In this document: piece by piece, positions 43,400 to 55,319 of the stretch
Position numbering within the stretch: the first letter of the stretch is position 1
How the letters are laid out: every line of letters starts with the position of its first letter
From: Lepas anatifera
Lineage: Eukaryota > Arthropoda > Thecostraca > Lepadidae
Direction of reading: 5' to 3'
DNA length: 64,000 bases
Assembly (NCBI GenBank): GCA_034440635.1
Contig: JAOTON010000971.1
Coordinates: forward strand, 868,001-932,000
Program-made: the position numbers and the translations under genes
Notes under the pieces: model-generated
Database searches by the model: none
What the model was told of the DNA's origin: nothing
What the model saw: only the letters and a program-made list of their open reading frames with translations

Positions 43400-43412
43400 G
43401 TTGCCAGGCAAC
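43400..43412. promoter_or_regulatory. RFX X-box upstream of TMEM138
   Basis: GTTGCCAGGCAAC is a perfect 6-1-6 inverted repeat matching the RFX X-box consensus (RYYNYY, 1-3 bases, RRNRAC). It lies 190 bp upstream of the TMEM138 ATG, in the range usual for X-boxes of ciliary genes. RFX factors activate cilium genes across animals (established). Function here is inferred from sequence and position. Confidence 0.8.
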
Positions 43413-43568
43413 GCTACCGGCACCTGGGGGCCCCTACCCCATCCGCCGATAGCTGGATATCATGCTTAGGACAGGAAGTCGACGGCTTCTGTCCGGCTGC
43501 GAAACTCCATTATCAATTAGATGTGATATCAGCAGGGATAATAAACTTTGTTCTTGTTGAGTTTGGGA

Positions 43569-43904
43569 CATAGGCGGATGCAGGACTTCCGATTGGGGTA
43601 AGGCACTTTGGTCAGGCGGGTGCCATTTGAGTCATTTGAGCCATTCGGACCACAAGGGCATGAGCGTTGCCACCGATAAAAAAGTTTGGGGGAGGGGAGG
43701 CCGGTAATTTTCAACGTTGTGCTGACAAGCAGCCTCCATTTCCGGAACAAAATACTCGTTGGTCTTATTTTCTTTGTTACAAGGCCCTTCCCCGAAATGT
43801 CATCGTAAATGTAGGTACAGCTCGAGGCTTTTCCGAGGCAATGGTGGGGGAGGCTCGAGCCCTAGCCCTTCCATTCCCGAAGTGAAGTTCTGGATCCGCC
43901 ACTG
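43569..43904. mobile_element. decayed hAT-type MITE upstream of TMEM138
   Basis: Ends CATAGGCGGATGCAG and CTGGATCCGCCACTG. Flanking 8-mers GTTTGGGA and GTTAGATA agree at five positions. It sits about 160 bp upstream of the X-box. Confidence 0.6.
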
Positions 43905-44752
43905 GTTAGATATTATATTTTACATGAAATAGAGTGTGAGTAAAACTGAATTTGATTTTTTTGTTTTTACTTTCAAATCCTTCACGCAAGAAGTACGACC
44001 AATAGCCCTGTTCCAGCTGTGAGCACAGTTTTGTCAGCAGGACCTCTAACCTCTCCTCCAGAAAAATAACATCAGCGCCATAATCGCCTCTTGTTTGTGC
44101 TAAGCAAAGGGAACTTAAAACTTTATACCATTACAAATTTTTAGGCTGCCACTTCGTGCACTTACTGTTTTTCATCAGCACAAACAGCAGGCCATCAGCC
44201 CGTAAAACCTCTAGAACTAGTTCCCGGGGAGAGGCTACAGTCCTGTGACGTAGGCGCAACGCGGCCCGCTGATTGGTGCTGACAAAACTCTGCTGACAGC
44301 TGGAACATGGCTAATTACTCCTAATTTGACTACCGAGTCAAACAAACACATTTCACAGGCTTTCTTTTATTTTGTGGTCCCATCCCATTGTAAAACCATC
44401 TTGTTTTGTAACTTACCTACAGAATGCCTGTGTCACCTGGAGTTAGATGAAAAATTATTCTATAGGATAGGATACAATATTGATAACAATGTATCCGAAT
44501 ACATCTGTCCGATCCGGAAAGGACTTTTGCGTGGAAACTAGACCGGGAAACGCGCAGCATTTCCACCACCGCAGCGGCGTTCACAATCTGCCGTGTTATG
44601 CGGTGCAGCGTACCGGAGATGGGATACTGCGGCACAGTGTAAATCAGTTGGTGTATTGCGGTGCAGCACACCAAACACTGCGGCACAGTATAAATGTGGT
44701 CCGTGTCTTGCGGTGCAGCATTGCGAAAACTGCAGCGCGGTGTACGGAAGAC
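43905..44752. other. intergenic between TMEM138 and the large hAT element
   Basis: No gene recognised. From about 44590 the sequence repeats GCGGTGCAGC/GCGGCACAGT at 40-60 bp spacing. The pattern resumes at 55197 on the far side of the 10.4-kb insertion. Confidence 0.6.
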
Positions 44753-44756
44753 CAGG

Positions 44757-46460
44757 GGCGCAGCCAGGGGGGCACAGGGGGCACGTGCCCCCATCGGTGC
44801 CGGGGTGCCCTTTTGATTGCCAGGTGGTGTGCCCTCTTTGGGCCGTGCCGCTCGAAATTTAGTGCCCTACGCCGTTGAGCCTAAATGGAACTAGACTGCA
44901 TTTAGCGATTTAAACTATTGTTTGACAATTAAGTGCCTTTTTGGTCAGTTAGGGAATTCTGTCGCCTTTCCAAGCACCCGGGAAGAGTATAAGCACGTAA
45001 TCTGTTTCCAGATAATACCTCATCGTCGTCAATAATCGTATGGGCAGAGCTAATCTGGTGCCACTTGAGCTCATCTGGTGCCCCCTGAGCGCTGGTCTTG
45101 AACCCCGGAAGTTGATCATGTGCCCTCTGAGCTGATTTGATGCCCTCGTAGTCAATCTGGTGCCCCCCCTCCCCTGAGAAAATAATTGTGCCTTCTGAAT
45201 CTATATAATGTTCTCTGAGTTAGTCTGATGCCTCCGAGCTTGCCTGGTGCCCTATTAGCTGTTTTAGTGCCCCTTGAGCTGATCCGGCCCCCTGAACTTA
45301 TTTAATGCCTCCCGTAGTTTCTGTCCAGGGCCGCAGCCAGGGGCACAGGGGACACGTGCCCCCATCGGTCCCGGGTGCCCTTTTGATTGCCAGGTGGTGT
45401 ACCCCCTTTGGGCCGTGCCGGTCGAAATTTAGTTTCCTACGCCGTTGAACCTAGATGGAACAAGACCGCACTTAGTGATTTGAACTATTGTTTGGCAATT
45501 AAGTGCCTTTTTGGTCAGCTAGAGCATTCTGTCGCCTTTCCAAGCACCCGGGAAGAGTATAGGCACGTAATCTGTTTCCAGATAATGCCTCATCGTCGCC
45601 AATAATCGTACGGGTGGAGCTCATCTGGTGCCCCCTGGAGGTGATCATGTGCCTTCTGAGCTAATCTGATGCCCTCGTAGTCAATCTGGTGCCCCACCCC
45701 TCCCCTGAATAAATAATTGTGCCTTCTGAACCTATATAATGCTCTCTAAGTTAGTCTGATGCCTCCGAGCTTGCCTGCTGCCCTATTAGCTGTTTTAGTG
45801 CCCCTTGAGCTGATCCGGGCCCCTGAACTTATTTAATGCCTCCCGGAGTTTATCTACTGTCCAGGGGGCACAGGGGGCACGTGCACCCATCAGTGCCGGG
45901 TGCCCTTTTGATTGCCAGGTGGTGTACCCTCTTTGGGCCGTGCCGCTCCAAATTTAGTGTCCTACGCCGTTGAACCTAGATGTAACTGGACCGCATGTAG
46001 CGATTGAAACTATTGTTGGACAACTTAATACCTTTTTCGGTCAGCTAGGGCATTCTGTCGCCTTTCCAAGCACCCGGGAAGAGTATAGGCACGTAATCCG
46101 TTTCCAGATAATGCCTCATCGTCGCCAATAATCGTACGGGTGAAGCTAATCTGGTGCTCCTTGAGCTCATCTCGTGGCCTCTCAGCTGGTCTTGGCCCCT
46201 TGAGCTGATTACTTGCCCTCTAAGCTGATCTGGTGCCCCTGAGTCAATCGAGTGCCCCACTGAGCAAATCATTGTGCCTCCTGAACCTATATAATGCACT
46301 CTGAGTTAGTATAATGCCTCCGAGCTTGCTTAGTGCCCTAATAGCTGATTTAGTGCCCCTTGAGCTAATTCGGGCCCCCGAGCTGATCTCATGCCTCCCC
46401 AAGTTGATTCTGTCTCCTAAGTCAATATGGTGCCTCTTCAGCTGATTAGATGCCCCCTCA
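44757..46460. repeat. three direct repeats of about 550 bp inside the hAT left arm
   Basis: Units start near 44757, 45331 and 45863 with GCACAGGGGGCACGTGCCCC, share TGCCCTTTTGATTGCCAGGT and CAAGCACCCGGGAAGAGTAT, and end in CTGATCTGGTGCC-type short repeats. Confidence 0.9.
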
Positions 46461-46660
46461 GTCAGAGCCGCATGACGAAATCCATGGAGCGAAGCGCATT
46501 GAGATTTCTCAAGCGGCTCTATTCTGGCCGCTCAGACGGGTCTCGTCGTGGTCTGTTGTTGTCAGAGCCGCATGACGAAATCCATGGAGCGAAGCGCATT
46601 GAGATTTCTCAAGCGGCTCTATTCTGGCCGCTCAGACGGGTCTCGTCGTGGTCTGTTGTT
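46461..46660. repeat. perfect 100-bp tandem duplication
   Basis: Bases 46461-46560 and 46561-46660 are identical (starting GTCAGAGCCGCATGACGAAA), followed by a GTT run. Either very recent or an assembly artefact. Confidence 0.97.
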
Positions 46661-46889
46661 GTTGTTGTTGTTGTTGTTGGCGTCTGTCAGTCCTGAGAAT
46701 TGATGTCAGAGCTCTGGAATTTTGTAGGATGATAGCCCGTCTGCTCCAGACACCCAAACTGAAGCCCCGAGTTGAAATCCAAAATAGTTTTTGAGAAATT
46801 TTGGCTCAAACTTTTTCTGTTTTATATTTTTCTAATTTTTACTTCTTAAGCTACGAGCTTGAAATTTATGTCCTTTTCAATGGATAACA

Positions 46890-49800
46890 CAGGGGTCTAA
46901 AAACTTGCCGATCTACCTACGCCGTCGGCGACCCTATCATCTTTTAGTTGGCGACCCAGCAACCGTCTCAAACTTTGATTCCATCTGTTTTCCCATGATT
47001 TTAGCTTCCACCATCCGCTCCTGCTTCTAAATATGGTTACCCTCTCCACTGTCTCCACGCGTCATCGTAATACACCCAGTGCCCATAAAAATCTATTGGA
47101 TGAAGTCTGCCAGTTCCTTTAGCCAAGAATGGGCAGAATCTACTTCGACAAAGAGCCAAGTTAGCCTTCGTTTCCCGGCTTGTTTGGCGTTTCTGAAAGA
47201 CAGCTTGGCTACAACGGGGCATCTTTGGCCGATTACATCTGGCATCATCACCGCCCTTAGTTGCTGCTAGTCTTTGCTAGTTATGTTTCTTCTTATTAAA
47301 TTTTTGGTTCCAATTTTATGAAAAGCGACTGAAATTACCTGGTACCTTAGCTGATGCCATCTCCTTATACCGTATCTATGTATTATTTTTAAGTTCAAGC
47401 TAGAATGTACTAGAATCCGTCACGAGTCGGTACCAAGTCGGTGATTTTCATTTTTTTTCAATAGGCGACCAATGGGCGACCGAGTCGGCCGAAACCGCCG
47501 ACTTGCGTGGTTGCCTGGTCGCAGGTGGTCGCCCTGGTACATTTTCGGTGTGTGCGGCCGTCAGAACGAGCGCGGCGTGGGCTGCCGCTAATATTTTTGT
47601 ATTCTTGTTGGTGGGCGCCGTTTTTGACGACTGGTGTTCAATTTGTTAAATCCAAGGGGTTAAATCAAGATGTGCGTTTATCATAGACGGTCCGTGCAAT
47701 CTAGGTGGGTTTTGGAGTCTACTTGCAATGATGTTTCCTTGTTTTGCTTTACCGCGAAAAGTCTCAGAAGGAAAAAAACTTGAATACCAGTGGTGCATGT
47801 TTAAACTCTTTCCAACCACAATCACACTGAAATGTCATCGTAAACATTGTTCTATAGTCACACATTCCCAAGGGCGTGGATATTCTGAACGATTTTTGTG
47901 GTGCCTAATTATGAGACTATCCATTACAAGTATACTATTTTTGATACCACCATGTTCTTGCCTTATAGCTGGACATATAACTGGGTGACCAAGTAGGCCT
48001 GTTATTTAACGATTTTAAAGTCCCTGAAATGAGAAATAGGAAAATTTTTTAGGATGCTCTTAGTAGGCACAGAAATTAACATGAGCTTCCATTTGGGGTG
48101 CCACAGCAGTGACAGGTCCAAGGGATCCCTGAACTCGAGTTCAGGACCCCGTAAGTTTGAAAGGATTCAGGGCGGCTTGAAGAAAAGGGTACCCCAAAAC
48201 TGATTAAACGAGATCTGCGAGGCAGAAAATACCTTGCTACTGCCCCCACCACTAGAAAACAAATGATGGGGCTACAGATGGAGCTTTGAAGTTTAGAAGT
48301 TGTGTAAAATGGCATTAAAGGTGCTGAAAACAGGTTTTGTTATGCTAGGTTGGCTCGCATCATGTTCTGTATGGCCATATGTCTTGGTCTGTATATATTA
48401 TTATCTCAAGTGGCAATATAAATCAAATATTTAAAAACTTTTTGTTGTTTTTCTAGATATCTATTAATTGATTTTGTATATGACTAGTGTTTTATTTACA
48501 CAGATGCACCAAGACATGTGAATGATCATAATAAACATGTTGAGCTTCAATATTTGAAGCAGGGTATAAAGTATGATTTCCTGTTTCTGTTTGAAAGATA
48601 AATGCCCTCTAAAATTTGAAGAACAGAAATAAGCCAGGTAGAAAGACGAAAAGTTTGTTTCATGGCCCAAAATTTTGTTTTGGAAAATGGTCTCAAGCAT
48701 TCCCATAATTGGGAATGGGTGTTCCCATCTATGGGTCAAGCATTCCCATTTATGGCACTGTTACCATTTTTAAGTCACACCAATTACAGTTTTCTCCCAC
48801 TGATTGATGACGATAGCCACCCTTTTGGGTAAAGAGTGCCCTTTTGGTTGACAGGATGCAATCTCAGAGGGCTGCCCCCTACTAAAATCCTAGATCCATC
48901 ACTTTGCATTGGTACCCCATAAGGGATATAAATGTGCATTCCTGCACAGCACAAAGATGTGAAAAACCATTTCGAATTTGCCAGAAGACTCCACTGCAAG
49001 GACAATGGTTTAATCCAAAGTCTGCCAAACATAGAATAAGCTGTGTCTTTTGCACAGATGGATGCACACTGGGTGATCAGGGTGTGTGTGTATGTTTTTT
49101 AACTGATTGATTATATGCATCCAAGTTTCTGATAATATCTTGTATTTTTTGTCACAAGAAAGTTGACTCGTTTTGTTTTCTCTAGCATGGATGAACTATG
49201 GAAGCACTGCCACAGAGGTACAGTAGAAATATCACAGATTGTGTCCACCACAAAAGAACAGGTTGCTGAAATGCAAACTGTTCTTCTCAGTACCCAATCC
49301 TGGTCCAAATGGGTCATCAGCAACTATTCTGGAAACTTTTTCAGTCCTGATTATTAATGCTAAAATGCATCAATTAAGAGCTTTGGAAATAGTTATCATG
49401 GGAATGATGTCATGCAAAGAAAATAAGGTTATTCCCAAGAGACAGCATTGCTATTGCTTTGAGTAGAACCATGTTCAACAATGGAGCAAAAATTGGGCCT
49501 CATCTTAGCAATGGTTGATATTTTCCACTGTACTTCTGAGGAAATGTTACCAATGAATAATGTTTGAATTATTTATTTGAAATGTTACAGGAATTTATCT
49601 GATTTGTGGCGCCTCAAGGTGAAGAATGACAAGTATTTCATGACGCATGTATGTACATGAAAAATGTTTTTTCTCTAGTTAAATGAAACATCGGAACTGT
49701 TTCTGAGGCTCTTTTTTAAGGTGCTGCAAACCCTTTTATTTGTCTCTAAGATAAGGCCTAACAATTTTTCACATGGATGGACACAAAATAAAACCATTAT

Positions 49801-50988
49801 TGATGAGAGAACAACAATGGTGAATCAATCATGGTTGTATCTTGCTTGGTATAGAAGTAATGGGCGAAAATTTTAATGCCCAGGGGTGCTGCCACGGAAT
49901 TTTTACAGGGGAACGGACCCGGGCTGGTGCTGGCCGGGGCAGGGGAATTGTGAGCATATTTGGTACCTGACAGCATTATTGACGATGAACCGAAAATTTT
50001 GGGGAGATGTCCCCCCCTGGTTGGCCAAGAGGGGGATGCGTAGGTACCCCGTCCCACAGCTTTCGGCGCCCATTTGATTGCCCTTGTGTACGGACAGCGT
50101 ATCATCTTTGACCTCGATTGACCTCCAAACAGACTTAACCTAAGCTCAGTGGGCACTATCGATACGTATTCATGACTGCGTAGTGCGTATAAATGACTGA
50201 TCACTATCCAACATTGGCTTCTAGGTCCGACATATCACGCTGAAAGCGAGCGTTCTTCCTATTATAACTTGAAGCTACGTGATAAAATCTCCAATATTCA
50301 GTGTCCTGTTGCGCCCTAGCCTTTGACCTGATATGAAAATGGATGTTGCCTTAGTGAAAGAGCTGGTCGGGCTCTGTCTAATAGCGTTGAGAAAGTGGTT
50401 CCGGCTATTTTGCGTACGGAGATAAGCAAGGTTTTATAGAGCACTGCATTTGATACATTTTGACGTATATGAATTTTTACCCTCTGGTGACCACAGTATT
50501 GACCTTACGCAAAAATTCCAGGAGTAACGCCGATTGCATTTCCGGTGACCTTTCGATCGCTTTTTCCGCTTCTTTCTTTGTTTCCGAGATCTAGGGTGTC
50601 ATTTTTAACACCCTCCCACCAGGGGGGGTTCATAGGTGATTCATGCTGGTCACCGGGGCTAGGGTTAAGGGCCAGCATGTATAGTTTTGTTGCTTTCAGA
50701 TCATAACTTTGACTTTAATACTGAATTATAACCTCATGAAATCACTTAGGTAATGACTTGATTCTGGCTTAGGTCATCGATATCGAGAAACTCGATGTAT
50801 ATTTTATAGGTTTTTTTATATCTATATTTTATTGGAACCATCCCCCTTGCACTCGCCAGTGCTTCCCTATAGCCATATTTATACCACTTTTAAGACCGAT
50901 TTTGTAATACATGTAGCATTAGGTTCGGCGACCATCGAAGAAGCTTGGATTTTAGTCGGCGACCACAAGCTCACTTTTTAGACCCCTG
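46890..50988. mobile_element. 4.1-kb hAT-type element nested in copy A
   Basis: The left end CAGGGGTCTAAAAA and the right end TTTTTAGACCCCTG are perfect 14-bp inverted repeats. GGATAACA flanks both sides (46882-46889, 50989-50996). Copy B at 52313-52320 shows the empty site AGATAACA in the same context. Subterminal GTCGGCGACC motifs occur at both ends. Small open frames (for example 49163-49357, MDELWKHCHRGTVEISQIV) are not recognised as transposase. Confidence 0.92.
50100..50668. mobile_element. third, partial AGGTCA-rich TTAA element
   Basis: TTTGACCTCGATTGACCTCC, GGTGACCTTTCGATCGC and the end GTCACCGGGGCTAGGG followed by TTAA resemble 25620-25782 and 37550-37713. The left boundary is not seen. 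It lies within the 4.1-kb hAT element. Confidence 0.5.
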
Positions 50989-51870
50989 GGATAACAAGGG
51001 CCAGCTAGGGGAAAAAATTGAGCTGATCCGACAATATTTATTGCGCGAAAACGCGGCATTTCTCACGCGCGCAAAAAACCCGCTAAAAGTTGATGGCCGA
51101 CTTGTGCGCTCGAAATGTCAGAAGACAGGCCTCAGTTAGCTGAAAGGCAGTTACCTAGGGGTGGCTAGGCAAATTTTGTAGTGCTTAGGCATAGTTTTGA
51201 GTGCAAAACATAAAATTTTGACCTACTTTTTACAGTTCTTCCGGAAGACTGAATTTTGGTTCATTTCATTTCAACGTTAATATCTCACAATCTAATTGAC
51301 CGATTTGAGTTTTCATTTCAAATAATGAAAGAACATTGCTCCTGCCTGATAATATTTGGAGATGGAAATTGTGAATGTGAAATTCTTTGTTTTATAGGCA
51401 TAAATAGAAATTGAGTAAAAAAACTTTTTATTTGCATCTTCCTGGTTCCAAGCTCATGTCACTCACAAACTCAGAACTGACATGGCTGAATAGGAAAGTT
51501 ACTTGCGGTCATTTCGCTCACTTATACTACCCACCTATCTCTAATGGCTTTCGAGTAATTAGTCAAAAATGTATTATAAGATGCCAAATTTATCGGACCA
51601 CCTTTGCTTCTCACCATGGTTTCAAGTCCTTAAAATGGATGGAAGTTGAAGAAATTTGGCATGAAGCTAGCTTAGGATCCTATCTCGACGATACAAGTAA
51701 TTTCAGCCCAAAAGAATGCTTGGTTCGTCTTCTAGAAGCACCTTTATATCGTGCCTTTTCGGGACAAGCACAGCACCCGGCGCCAGCGGCCCGGCATATT
51801 CGGCGGAGTTGTACCAGCCAGTGACCTCCTGACGGGTCACAGGTGTTCAGCTAGTGGGAGGGTGAGTAGT

Positions 51871-51945
51871 GTGGCACGGTGGTCTAGTGGTTAGAGGCCC
51901 TGTCTATTGATCAGGTAGGCCCGGTTCGAATCCGGGGGTGACCAC
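51871..51945 (+). other. tRNA-like segment, copy A
   Basis: It has box A TGGTCTAGTGGTTAG and box B GGTTCGAATCC and a perfect T-stem CCCGG/CCGGG. The anticodon stem CCTG/CAGG is short and the acceptor stem pairs poorly. Best read as a tRNA-derived promoter segment of a repeat rather than a working tRNA gene. Confidence 0.6.
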
Positions 51946-53195
51946 GTACTCTTTATTGGTTATTTCAAAGAAAAGAATGATAAAACTGGCTTGCAGGCTT
52001 ATGAAGAGATACATTAAGAACGAAATATGGTTTGCTTTCGGCACATTGTCATGCGGCTCTCCTGCGCCGGTGGGGCGTTAGCCCAGGCCGCAGGCCGAGG
52101 TTGTTATTGTTGGCGTCTGTCAGTCCTGAGAATTGATGTCAGAGCTCTGGAATTTTGTAGGGTGATAGCCCTTCTGCTCCAGACACCCAAACTGAAGCCC
52201 CGAGTCGAAATCCAAAATAGTTTGAGAAATTTTGGCTCAAACTTTTTCTGTTTTATATTTTTCTAATTTTTACTTCTTAACCTACGAACTTGAAACTTAC
52301 GTCCTTTTCGAAAGATAACAAGGGCCAGCTAGGGAAAACGAATTGAGCTGATCCGACAATATTTATTGCGCGAAAACGCGGCATTTCTTACGCGAGCAAA
52401 AAACCTGCTAAAAGTTGATGCCCGACTTGTGCGCTCGAAATGTCAGAAGATAGGCCTCAGTTAGCTGAAAGGCAGTTACCTAGGGGTAGCTAGGAAAATT
52501 TTGTAGTGCTTAGGCATAGTTTTGAGTGCAAAACGCAAAATTTTTACCTACTTTTTACAGTTCTTCCGGAAGACTGAATTTTGGTTCATTTCATTTCAAC
52601 GTTAATATCTCACAATCTAATTGACCGATTTGAGTTTTCATTTCAAATAATGAAAGAACATTGCTTCCGCCTGATAATATTTGGAGATGGAAATTGTGAA
52701 TGTGAAATTTTTTGTTTTATAGGCATAAATAGAAATGGAGTCAAAAAACTTTTTATTTGCATCTTCCTGGTTCCAAGCTCATGTCATTCACAAACTCAGA
52801 ACTGACATGGCTGAAGAGGAAAGTTACTTGCGGTCATTTCGCTCACTTATACTACCCACCTATCTCTAATGGCTTTCGAGTAATTAGTCCAAAATGTATT
52901 ACAAGATGCTAAATTTCTCGGACCACCTTTGCTTCTCACCATGGTTTGAAGTCCTTAAAATGGATGGAAGTGGCAGAAATTTGGCATGAAGCTAGCTTAC
53001 AATCCTAGCTCGACGATACAACTAATTTCAGCCCAAAAGAATGTTTGGTTCGTCTTCTGGAAGCACCTTTATATCGTGCCTTTTCGGAACAAGCACAGCA
53101 CCCGGCGCCAGCGGCCCGGCATATTCGGCGGAGTTGTACTAGCCAGTGACCTCCTGACGGGTCACAGCTGTTCAGCTAGTGGGAGGATGAGTAGT

Positions 53196-53270
53196 GTGGC
53201 ACGGTGGTCTAGTGGTTAGAGGCCCTGTCTCTTGATCAGGTAGGTCCCGTTAGAATCCGGGGGTGACCAC
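53196..53270 (+). other. tRNA-like segment, copy B
   Basis: It aligns base for base with copy A but has a damaged box B (CGTTAGAATCC). The anticodon-loop position reads CTT where copy A reads ATT. Confidence 0.6.
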
Positions 53271-53432
53271 GTACTCTTTATTGGTTATTTCAAAGAAAAG
53301 AATGATAAAACTGACTTGCAGGCTTATGAAGAGATACATTAAGAACGAAGTATGGTTTGCTTTCGGCACATTGTCATGCGGCTCTCCTGCGCCGGTGGGG
53401 CGTTAGTCCAGGCCGCAGGCCGAGGTTGATTA

Positions 53433-54320
53433 TTGATGTCTCTTTAGATGGCCTGGTGCCCCCTGAGCTGGTTTGGTGGGCCCTGAGCCCACCTTGTGTC
53501 CCCTGAGCTGTTATGTTGCTCCCTGAGCTTATTTAGAGCAGCTCCAGCTCCCAGGCCCTGAGCAGCTCCCAGGCCCTGAGCTGAGCTAGGCCCACAGGGG
53601 TTGGTGAGGCCCCTGAGATGGTATGGGGCTCCTGAGCTGATTAAGTGCCTCCTGACTTTATCTGGTATTCCCGAGCTGGTCGGGGACCACTGATCTGATT
53701 GTTTGTCCCCTAGGCTGATCTGGTGCCCTATGGGCCAATCTGGTGTCCCCTGAGCAGCTCTGGGGCTTTTGAACTGCTTGGGCCCCGAGCTGGTGAGGAA
53801 TGCCTGAGCTGAATTAGTGCACCTGACTTGATCTTGCCCCCTGACTTGACTTGAGGTCCCTGAACTGATCTGGGGCCCCAAGAGCAGATCTAGGGCCCAA
53901 GAGCGGATCTAGGTTCTGAGGGTGCCCTGAGCTGGTCTGGGCGCTGAGCTTGTGAAAGTCCCTTAAGTTGGCTTGAGGCCCCCTGAAGTGATCTGGCGCC
54001 TTAAACTGTTTCGGGGCTTCTTGAACTGGTTTAAGGCCCTATGAGCCTATCTGTGGCCCATTGAGCAAGTCTGATGACCTCATCTCTGGGACCAATGAGC
54101 TAGCCTAGTTCCTCGGTGAAGCATGAGCTGCTCTGTGGCCCTGATCCACATCAGGGGCCCCTGAGGTGGTCTTGAATAGATAGATAATAAGACCACAAGG
54201 CCAACTCCCATCATCTTGGGGCGGGGTCACTGAGCTAGTCTAGTCCCTGGAGGCACAACTGGGGGATGGGGGAAGCTGCTCTGGAGGCCTCTGAGCCACA
54301 CTTGGGGGCGCCAGAGCTGG
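53433..54320. repeat. GAGCTGATCTGGTGCCCC-type minisatellite, right arm of the hAT element
   Basis: Degenerate units of about 25-35 bp with CCCTGAGCTG as the most stable core. They match the short repeats of the left arm. Confidence 0.85.
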
Positions 54321-55179
54321 TCTTGAATAGATGGGGAATAAGAATACAATGGAAATTCCCCTTGTCAAACGGAGCTAACCAGGAATGAGGAATCTCTAAA
54401 ACGGCTTATGATACCTAGGCACCCCTGGTTATATAAATTGCTTATTATACTGGTGGATTCTGGGAAGAAATGATAAAAGGGCATGTGCCCCTGAGCTCAG
54501 AGCACAGTCCCCTAAACCAGGATTCTACTTATTAATTTAAATGAAGAAATAGTTTTCACAATTTTCAGCCCTGCCACACCATCCCCATCCAAACCACCGG
54601 CCTATTCACCTTTTATTTACTCTTAACTGGGACCGTGCCTTGAGAATATGGAATTTAATAAACGCGTTCAAAAGGTATCTCCCAATTTTTTTCCGGCAGA
54701 AAAAATGTGTTCTTCCAAAGACACTATGCTACTCCTCGTCCCACGGCGATTGTGGGAGGCAAGGAACTTAATCCACATTCAGCCAAGGCTCACTCGTCAC
54801 GACAAAACCAGTGGGCATAACAAAGTAATTTTCGACTCCAATATGCCTTAACCTGCACATTGTAACAGTTATCACATGCTCCGCTGATTTCTCTGATGTT
54901 AAGTACTTGCATGAGTTGACTGTCCTTAAATCTATCCAAAAAAGTAGTGTTTTGGCTACTTCCATGGCATTTTGGTGATATTTTTCCTTCTTTCGGTTTA
55001 ATCTAGTTTTCCTTCTCCGTCAATGATTTATTTACATTTTTATTGAACCAAAAATGCTTAAAAAATGATATAAAAAAGATGCAATAAGTTTTTTAGGTTA
55101 CGTTAAAAGTGCCCTTTTTCCCCGGGGTGCCCCTCAAAGTTGGTGTGCCCCCCACACGAAAGCTCTGGCTGCGCCCCTG
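54321..55179. other. right terminal part of the 10.4-kb element
   Basis: AT-rich, unrecognised sequence ending in GCCCTTTTTCCCC-type sequence and the inverted terminal repeat. No gene seen. Confidence 0.5.
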
Positions 55180-55319
55180 CGGAAGACCACGTATGGCGGT
55201 GCAGCATGAGACTGCCCCTCCTCACGCAACACATTGCGGTACCATGGTACCAGTTGTTCATGGATCCAAACACGGCAGAATGCCACTTTTCGGAAGTTCT
55301 TCGCCAGATAGCAGAAACA

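Larger units (their letters stand above)
46662..53432. repeat. two tandem copies of a 1.3-kb unit carrying a tRNA-like segment
   Basis: Copy A is 46674-46889 plus 50989-52098 (split by the 4.1-kb hAT element); copy B is about 52099-53432. Both run from TTGGCGTCTGTCAGTCCTGA through CAAGGGCCAGCTAGGG to GGCCGCAGGCCGAGGTTG. GTCATGCGGCTCT near each 3' end is the reverse complement of AGAGCCGCATGAC at 46464. Copy A has a 137-codon open frame at 51411-51824 of unknown family; copy B has stops in it. Confidence 0.85.
44753..55179. mobile_element. 10.4-kb hAT-type element, host to nested insertions
   Basis: The left end CAGGGGCGCAGCCAG and the right end CTGGCTGCGCCCCTG are perfect 15-bp inverted repeats. 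The identical 8-mer CGGAAGAC flanks both (44745-44752, 55180-55187). The outer 1.7 kb on each side is built from tandem repeats of GAGCTGATCTGGTGCCCC-type units. No hAT transposase was recognised, so it looks non-autonomous. The interior contains a duplicated 1.3-kb unit (46662-53432) and a nested 4.1-kb element (46890-50988). Confidence 0.85.

Noticed and set aside
51871..51945. Functional tRNA gene
   Set aside because: The acceptor stem does not pair properly, the anticodon stem is short, and the segment is part of a duplicated repeat.
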